Shown in pieces: positions 40,077 through 44,670 of a DNA stretch of 44,670 nt (positions are counted from its first letter, which is position 1; every line of letters begins with the position of its first letter). The translations under genes were made by a program, and so were the position numbers. The notes beneath the pieces were generated by a model. The model ran no database searches. It saw only the letters and a program-made list of their open reading frames with translations, and had not been told where the DNA came from. Source of the stretch: Chryseobacterium sp. RU37D (GTDB lineage Bacteria; Bacteroidota; Bacteroidia; Flavobacteriales; Weeksellaceae); the NCBI RefSeq assembly GCF_900156075.1, contig NZ_FTMM01000025.1:1-44670 (forward strand), written 5' to 3'.

Positions 40077-42350
40077 ATGAACTACTCTGCAGAACTCAAA
40101 AAATTTGTAACCAGCCAATACGTATATTCTGCCATCAGGATTACGCTTGCTACCGTTCTGCCATGTGTAGCTCTTGCTCATTTCGGGATTCTGAAAGAAT
40201 ATTTCCTCTTCCCTCTTGGGACGAGTTTCGTAGCTCTGACTGATCAGCCGGGACCTTTTATCCGAAGAAGAAATGCATTGACGTTTGCTACTGTTTGCTT
40301 CGTCACTGTCGCGCTTATTGCAAGCCTAGTTATGAAAATTAAAGTGCTGATCTTTACTGAAATCATCGTTTTCGGGATGTTTTTCTCTCTGATTGGGGTG
40401 TACGGGCAAAGATTGGCAGCCGTGGGATCATTATCTTTGGTTGTCCTTGCCATCTTTATTGATGGGCACCTTACGGGAACTGAAATTTTAAAAAGCTTAC
40501 TAATTTTCGCTTCCGGATGTATCTGGTTTTTATTAATATTTTTAATTGTAACCACCATTCAGCCTTACAAACTGGCCAGCCAGATGATTGGAGAAAACTA
40601 TCTCCAGCTAGCGGAATTCCTGAAAATTAAAGCCAATTATTACCAGAAAAACCCGGATTTTGATAAGCTGACAACACAGGTTATCGCTAAACAGATCGAA
40701 ATAAAAAACCTACAGGAAGAAACCCGGGAAACAGTATTCAAGACACGGATCATAGTTAACGAATCAACCACTACGAGCCGCCTGCTTATGCTGATGTTCC
40801 TGAATTCTATGGACCTTCATGAAAAGCTGATGACCTCAGAAAATGATTATCAAAAGCTCCAACAGAGCTTTGACGACAGTATGATACTCGTGAATATTCA
40901 TGACTATCTGAGCCTGCTTGCCCAAGAAATTACCAATATCGGGATTTCGCTGCAGATCGGGACAAGGGCAAAACCTATGTTTAACCTCGAAGTTGAATTA
41001 AAAAGCCTGAACCATGATTATTTTGACCTGAGGAATAAAAAAATCTCTCCTGATAATTTTGAAAATTTCATGATCCTGCGCCAGATTCTGATGCGTATCA
41101 ACGAAATTACAAAAGAGATCAATGAGATCTACAAAGTCTTTTCCCAAAACGTGAAACTTGCAAAAAGCCTTTCCACGGGACTGGATTTAAAAAAATTCAT
41201 GCCGAATGAGGAAAAGCTTAATTTTAAAGTTCTAAGAAACAATATTTCTCTCTCTTCATCACATTTCCGTCATGCATTGAGAATCACTATTGCTTTGCTG
41301 ATAGGCTATTCATTTTCACTTTTTCAATTCTTAGGAATCGGGCATACGTACTGGATTTTAATTACCGTAGTAGCCATTTTGAAACCTGCCTACTCCATCA
41401 CGAAAAAACGGAATCTGCTACGTTTATACGGAACAGTTGCAGGAGCTGTCATTGCTTACGGAATCCTCAACTACATCCATACAAGCGAGGTTTTATTTGC
41501 CACTCTTCTTTTAAGCATGGTCATGTGCTTTAGTTTTTTGAAGGGAAAATACTTCTGGGCAGTTTTATTTATGACCATTTATGTCTTTCTGAGCTTTAAT
41601 TTTTTAAGCCCGGGAAATGTAGATGTTATTTTTAGGGACAGAATTGGTGATACAGTTATTGCAGCAGTGATCACTTCTTTAGTAGCCTACATTGTACTGC
41701 CTGTTTGGGAGCATACCCAAAATTTGGATCTAATGAAAAAATCGGCGGAAGCTAATTCAATGTATTTCCAAAGTGTAATTTCTAAGTTTCTGGAAGAAAA
41801 ATATGATATTGAAGATTATAAAGTAAAACGTAAAAATGCCATCATTTCATTAGCCAATCTTTCCGACAATTTTCAACGTATGATTTCCGAACCTAAAAAT
41901 CAACGGAAAAAGCTGGAGATTGTTCATCAGTTTGTAGCCACTTCACACCTTATCACAGCATATACAGCTTCTCTTTCACAATACGTAAAAGATGATGAAA
42001 AATACCCCGAAATAGATGCGGAAAGCTGGAGCCGTAAAATTGAAGCCGAAATGCAGAAAGTTTCCAATCTATTAAGAGGCGACAAAATCACCGAAACACT
42101 GAATATGGAAAGCCGTATCGAGCCTGAAGATTCTTCGCTTGAAGACCTCATTTTAAAAAGAAAGCTTGAGCTTATAGAAAATGAAGCTTACGATATGAGA
42201 GATCCCGATAAAATATCTCATTTAACGGAGCTTAAAAATATTCACGACATTCTGGAACTGATCTATGATGTAGCCAAAGAGCAGCGAAAAGTAATTGAAA
42301 AGTATAAAAACGAATCTAATAATCCAGGTGCTTCAACAGGCTCAGTATGA
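40077..42350 (+). CDS. FUSC-family inner-membrane protein (YccS-like)
   Basis: The 757-residue protein has two blocks of membrane helices separated by a large soluble region, the layout of YccS/FUSC proteins related to aromatic-acid exporters and plant aluminium-activated channels. The first block includes SAIRITLATVLPCVALAHFG and FVALTDQPGPFIRRRNALTF. The second (from about residue 400) has FRHALRITIALLIGYSF and the FUSC motif YWILITVVAILKPAYSITKK. A soluble C-terminal domain follows. The ATG at 40077 is preferred to an in-frame TTG 69 bases upstream because a promoter box ends four bases before the ATG. The last codons (PGASTGSV) are made of a REP-like repeat, so the original C-terminus has probably been replaced. 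The transported substrate is unknown. Confidence 0.9.
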   Translation: MNYSAELKKFVTSQYVYSAIRITLATVLPCVALAHFGILKEYFLFPLGTSFVALTDQPGPFIRRRNALTFATVCFVTVALIASLVMKIKVLIFTEIIVFGMFFSLIGVYGQRLAAVGSLSLVVLAIFIDGHLTGTEILKSLLIFASGCIWFLLIFLIVTTIQPYKLASQMIGENYLQLAEFLKIKANYYQKNPDFDKLTTQVIAKQIEIKNLQEETRETVFKTRIIVNESTTTSRLLMLMFLNSMDLHEKLMTSENDYQKLQQSFDDSMILVNIHDYLSLLAQEITNIGISLQIGTRAKPMFNLEVELKSLNHDYFDLRNKKISPDNFENFMILRQILMRINEITKEINEIYKVFSQNVKLAKSLSTGLDLKKFMPNEEKLNFKVLRNNISLSSSHFRHALRITIALLIGYSFSLFQFLGIGHTYWILITVVAILKPAYSITKKRNLLRLYGTVAGAVIAYGILNYIHTSEVLFATLLLSMVMCFSFLKGKYFWAVLFMTIYVFLSFNFLSPGNVDVIFRDRIGDTVIAAVITSLVAYIVLPVWEHTQNLDLMKKSAEANSMYFQSVISKFLEEKYDIEDYKVKRKNAIISLANLSDNFQRMISEPKNQRKKLEIVHQFVATSHLITAYTASLSQYVKDDEKYPEIDAESWSRKIEAEMQKVSNLLRGDKITETLNMESRIEPEDSSLEDLILKRKLELIENEAYDMRDPDKISHLTELKNIHDILELIYDVAKEQRKVIEKYKNESNNPGASTGSV

Positions 42351-42353
42351 CAT
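42326..42353. repeat. Short REP-like repeat, copy B, in the 3' end of the FUSC gene
   Basis: On the minus strand this reads TGTCATACTGAGCCTGTTGA, then AGCACCT. It is inverted relative to copy C at 42395-42422, matching 24 of 28 positions, so the two can form a long hairpin. It encodes the end of the FUSC protein and supplies its stop codon. Confidence 0.8.
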
Positions 42354-42394
42354 TTCTAATATTATCTGTTTTTATTAACTTTTAATTTGTAGCG

Positions 42395-42422
42395 GTGTCA
42401 TGCTGAGCCTGTCGAAGCATCT
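42395..42422. repeat. Short REP-like repeat, copy C
   Basis: TGTCATGCTGAGCCTGTCGA followed by AGCATCT is the clearest copy. It lies 44 bases after the FUSC stop and pairs with copy B. A third copy is at 18919-18950. Confidence 0.8.
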
Positions 42423-42453
42423 CAATCTCAATTTCAACAACCTTAAATCCCTC

Positions 42454-43068
42454 CTATTCCTCAACAATCGTAAAGCAGTAATCATCAAAAAACTCCACCC
42501 TGGCCCTGAATTCATCTGAAAACTGTTCGTCATAAACCCGGCAGCTAATATGATGAAGATGCTTTAATTCAAAAGGTTTTACTTCGTAATTCTTTTTCAG
42601 TGACCAATAATTGGAATGATGGATCTTATACATGCTTTCTTTCACACTCCAGATAATCGTATAAAAAGTAACTTCATTGTCAAAAGGGATAAAACCTCTT
42701 TCATTTTCGTAGGTAAATTTATCGATAACCCTTAAAATTTTAGGATTAAATTTCTCAATATCAATCCCGATTTTATTTTTAGAAATAGCAATCGCCGCAA
42801 AAGGAAAAGAATGCGTAATGGAAATTTCTGCATCTTGCGGATACAAAAAAGGCTCTCTTTCTTTATATAGGATTTTTGAATTGGGCTTCAGGCCTTTCAG
42901 CATTCTTCGCACCATTAGCACTTCCAATAATTTCTTGGGGTGATAATCTTTTACCTTCTCAATATTTTCCGGTTCAAGAAGTGTATTAATATCCAAATCT
43001 TCGGTTTCATCATACTTCCATACGAGAATCGTGGCATTGTCATCTGAAAAATCGCGATAAAGGGGCAT
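42454..43068 (-). CDS. 4'-phosphopantetheinyl transferase (Sfp-type)
   Basis: This enzyme transfers the phosphopantetheine arm of CoA to a carrier protein. The 204-residue protein shows the superfamily motifs: ISITHSFPFAAIAISKNKIG, then IGIDIEKF with the metal-binding Asp and Glu, and IIWSVKESMYKIHH with the W-x-x-K-E-x-x-x-K element. The size lies between short AcpS-type and full Sfp-type forms. The ATG at 43068 is chosen because it begins just before the conserved region; an upstream in-frame start would run into ahcY. It is divergent from ahcY with 54 bases between start codons. Its carrier protein is not in the window. Confidence 0.85.
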   Translation of the reverse strand: MPLYRDFSDDNATILVWKYDETEDLDINTLLEPENIEKVKDYHPKKLLEVLMVRRMLKGLKPNSKILYKEREPFLYPQDAEISITHSFPFAAIAISKNKIGIDIEKFNPKILRVIDKFTYENERGFIPFDNEVTFYTIIWSVKESMYKIHHSNYWSLKKNYEVKPFELKHLHHISCRVYDEQFSDEFRARVEFFDDYCFTIVEE

Positions 43069-43071
43069 ATT

Positions 43072-43103
43072 TTTGGCTGGCAGGATTTTAGTTTGTAAAT
43101 TTG
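43072..43103 (+). promoter_or_regulatory. Full -33/-7 promoter of ahcY
   Basis: TTTG at 43072-43075 is followed after 20 bases by TAAATTTG at 43096-43103, the complete Bacteroidetes primary-sigma-factor consensus and the most complete plus-strand promoter seen in the window. The start codon follows after 19 bases. Confidence 0.75.
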
Positions 43104-43122
43104 CGAAAAATTTTTCAGATAG

Positions 43123-44436
43123 ATGGAAACAACAACCCAATACGTTCCTTATAAAGTAAAGGACATTTCCCTTGCAGAATGGGGAAGAAAGGAAATCACT
43201 CTTGCAGAGGCTGAAATGCCAGGTTTGATGGCTATCCGTGAAGAATACGGACCGTCTCAGCCGCTTAAAGGTGCAAGAATTGCTGGATGTCTTCACATGA
43301 CGATCCAAACAGCTGTGCTTATCGAGACATTGGTGGCTTTAGGTGCTGAAGTTACCTGGTCTTCTTGTAATATTTTCTCTACACAAGATCACGCTGCTGC
43401 TGCTATTGCTGCTGCAGGAATCCCGGTTTATGCATGGAAAGGTATGAATGCTGAGGAATTTGACTGGTGTATCGAGCAAACTTTATTCTTCGGAGAAGAA
43501 AAGAATCCTCTTAACATGATCCTTGATGATGGTGGAGATTTAACGAACATGGTTTTCGATAAATACCCTGAATTAACAAAAGAGATCAAAGGACTATCTG
43601 AAGAAACAACGACAGGAGTTCACAGACTATACGAAAGAATGCAGAATGGTACTTTGGTAATGCCTGCTATCAACGTAAATGATTCTGTAACAAAATCTAA
43701 ATTCGACAATAAATACGGATGTAGAGAATCTGCGGTAGATGCTGTAAGAAGAGCTACTGACGTAATGTTGGCAGGAAAAAGAGTGATCGTTTGCGGATTC
43801 GGAGATGTGGGTAAAGGTACTGCTGCTTCATTCAGAGGAGCTGGTTCTATCGTAACCGTTACTGAAATCGACCCTATCTGTGCGCTACAGGCTGCAATGG
43901 AAGGTTATGAAGTGAAAAAATTAGATACTGTAATCGAAAATGCAGACATCATCATCACTACAACAGGTAACTTCAACATTGTACAAGGTTCTCACTTCAA
44001 AAAAATGAAGGATAAGACTATCGTTTGTAACATCGGTCACTTCGATAACGAAATCGATATGGCTTGGTTAAACGATAACTACGGTTCTACAAAATATGAA
44101 GTTAAGCCTCAGGTAGATGTTTACAACGTAGACGGAAACGAGATCATCATTCTTGCAGAAGGCAGATTGGTAAACTTAGGATGCGCTACAGGACACCCAA
44201 GTTTCGTAATGTCAAACTCTTTCTCTAACCAGACTTTGGCTCAGATCGAACTTTGGAACCACTCTGATAAATACGGAAATGAGGTGTATACTCTTCCTAA
44301 ACATTTGGATGAAAAAGTGGCTGCTCTTCACCTTAAAAAATTAGGTGTGGAACTTGAAACTCTTACTGAAGAACAAGCTAAGTATATCGGTGTAGATGTG
44401 AAAGGTCCTTTCAAGCCGGAATATTACAGATATTAA
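43123..44436 (+). CDS. ahcY: Adenosylhomocysteinase
   Basis: AhcY splits S-adenosylhomocysteine into adenosine and homocysteine, removing the inhibitor made by methyltransferases. The 437-residue protein is full length. It has [20 protein letters not shown] and [20 protein letters not shown] for substrate binding, the catalytic [20 protein letters not shown] segment with its Lys and Asp, the NAD fold [20 protein letters not shown], and the end [11 protein letters not shown] with the conserved Lys and Tyr that complete the cofactor site. Its codon use is cleaner and more GC-rich at third positions than that of neighbours, which fits high expression. A full promoter precedes it and a hairpin follows. 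Confidence 0.97.
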   Translation: METTTQYVPYKVKDISLAEWGRKEITLAEAEMPGLMAIREEYGPSQPLKGARIAGCLHMTIQTAVLIETLVALGAEVTWSSCNIFSTQDHAAAAIAAAGIPVYAWKGMNAEEFDWCIEQTLFFGEEKNPLNMILDDGGDLTNMVFDKYPELTKEIKGLSEETTTGVHRLYERMQNGTLVMPAINVNDSVTKSKFDNKYGCRESAVDAVRRATDVMLAGKRVIVCGFGDVGKGTAASFRGAGSIVTVTEIDPICALQAAMEGYEVKKLDTVIENADIIITTTGNFNIVQGSHFKKMKDKTIVCNIGHFDNEIDMAWLNDNYGSTKYEVKPQVDVYNVDGNEIIILAEGRLVNLGCATGHPSFVMSNSFSNQTLAQIELWNHSDKYGNEVYTLPKHLDEKVAALHLKKLGVELETLTEEQAKYIGVDVKGPFKPEYYRY

Positions 44437-44460
44437 GAATCCTTTATTAAGAAATAAAAG

Positions 44461-44489
44461 AAAAGCCTCACGTTTTGTGGGGCTTTTTT
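44461..44489 (+). terminator. Terminator after ahcY
   Basis: AAAAGCCTCAC and GTGGGGCTTTT form an 11-bp stem (one G-U) with a 5-base loop, followed by T's. It lies 24 bases after the ahcY stop. Confidence 0.88.
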
Positions 44490-44632
44490 GATATATTTAT
44501 TATAAAGGTTCACAGTTTTTTATCTCTGAATAATTATCTTATTAATATCTATATTTTTGTCTTTTAAACTTCCTTTGGATATACTAATTTAGCTTCCAGT
44601 TAGAGTTAAGCATAAAACCTTAATTTTAACGT

Positions 44633-44670
44633 ATGAAACAAGGGCGAAAAATCTATGATCCAGCTTTTAA
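44633..44670 (+). CDS. Start of an IS3-type transposase OrfA, cut by the window end
   Basis: The visible codons read MKQGRKIYDPAF, which resembles the first residues of OrfA helix-turn-helix proteins from IS3-family elements in Bacteroidetes (KIYDPAFK is a typical opening). The rest of the element lies beyond the window, so its family and integrity cannot be checked. The left end of the element should lie somewhere in the 44570-44630 stretch, but no boundary can be set. Confidence 0.6.
   Translation, partial: MKQGRKIYDPAF

Noticed and set aside
43069..43308. Long N-terminal extension of the phosphopantetheinyl transferase
   Set aside because: It runs antisense through the ahcY start and gives no recognisable sequence before the Sfp-like part.
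1..44670. Composite transposon bounded by the two edge insertion sequences
   Set aside because: The left element is IS982-like and the right one IS3-like, and the DNA between is mostly housekeeping genes.
1..44670. CRISPR array, tRNA, rRNA, prophage or toxin-antitoxin pair
   Set aside because: No regularly spaced repeats, cloverleaf-like conserved blocks, phage gene sets or paired toxin genes were recognised on either strand.

Overview
The window is AT-rich DNA from a member of the Flavobacteriia, most likely Chryseobacterium or a close relative in the Weeksellaceae. The evidence is the Bacteroidetes promoter box TAnnTTTG ahead of many starts, the lack of clear Shine-Dalgarno sites, a GLPGLI-family protein, and a gldJ / porU-porV cluster of the type IX secretion system next to murF. 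Most genes are chromosomal housekeeping genes. Both edges lie in insertion sequences: the 3' end of an IS982-family transposase on the left and the first codons of an IS3-type OrfA on the right.

Layout. 1-4.3 kb: IS982 end, a secreted protein of unknown function, a DUF2339 membrane protein and a small secreted protein. 4.3-9 kb: rarA on the minus strand, then yidD and an lgt with a long extra N-terminus on the plus strand, facing a bifunctional NAD(P)HX repair enzyme. 9.1-10.4 kb: two tandem mscL genes and a decayed IS3 orfA. 10.4-11.9 kb: a serA-type dehydrogenase and a small HAD protein. 12.5-14.6 kb: idi, a small secreted protein and gcvT. 14.7-17.3 kb: small genes, including a truncated sugar-phosphate isomerase and a GLPGLI protein. 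17.3-18.7 kb: a fluoride riboswitch (crcB motif) followed directly by a CLC-type antiporter with CLC-F signatures. 19-25 kb: tag, then a tetR-tolC-emrA-emrB type efflux operon on the minus strand. 25.3-30.1 kb: holB, then an outer-membrane protein, lptC, anmK and a small conserved gene. 30.1-32.4 kb: a SRPBCC-like gene, a NUDIX gene and murF. 32.4-39.4 kb: gldJ diverging from porU-porV. 39.4-44.7 kb: a cupin, a FUSC transporter-like protein, a phosphopantetheinyl transferase and ahcY.

Functional links. The riboswitch and CLC-F gene form a self-contained fluoride-resistance unit. TetR, TolC, HlyD and DHA2 proteins form a tripartite drug-efflux pump whose promoter carries a palindrome that overlaps the -33 element. 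GldJ, PorU and PorV belong to type IX secretion: PorU is the sortase and PorV its outer-membrane shuttle partner. Lgt, YidD, LptC, MurF and AnmK serve envelope assembly and recycling. Intergenic DNA holds two repeat families: a long hairpin repeat (two copies) and a short REP-like repeat (three copies), one copy of which forms the 3' end of a coding region.

I found no CRISPR array, tRNA, rRNA or prophage, and no convincing undescribed multi-gene system. The strongest items are the fluoride riboswitch with its possible translational switch, a set of promoters placed so close to start codons that the mRNAs should be leaderless, the mscL tandem pair, and the two repeat families.
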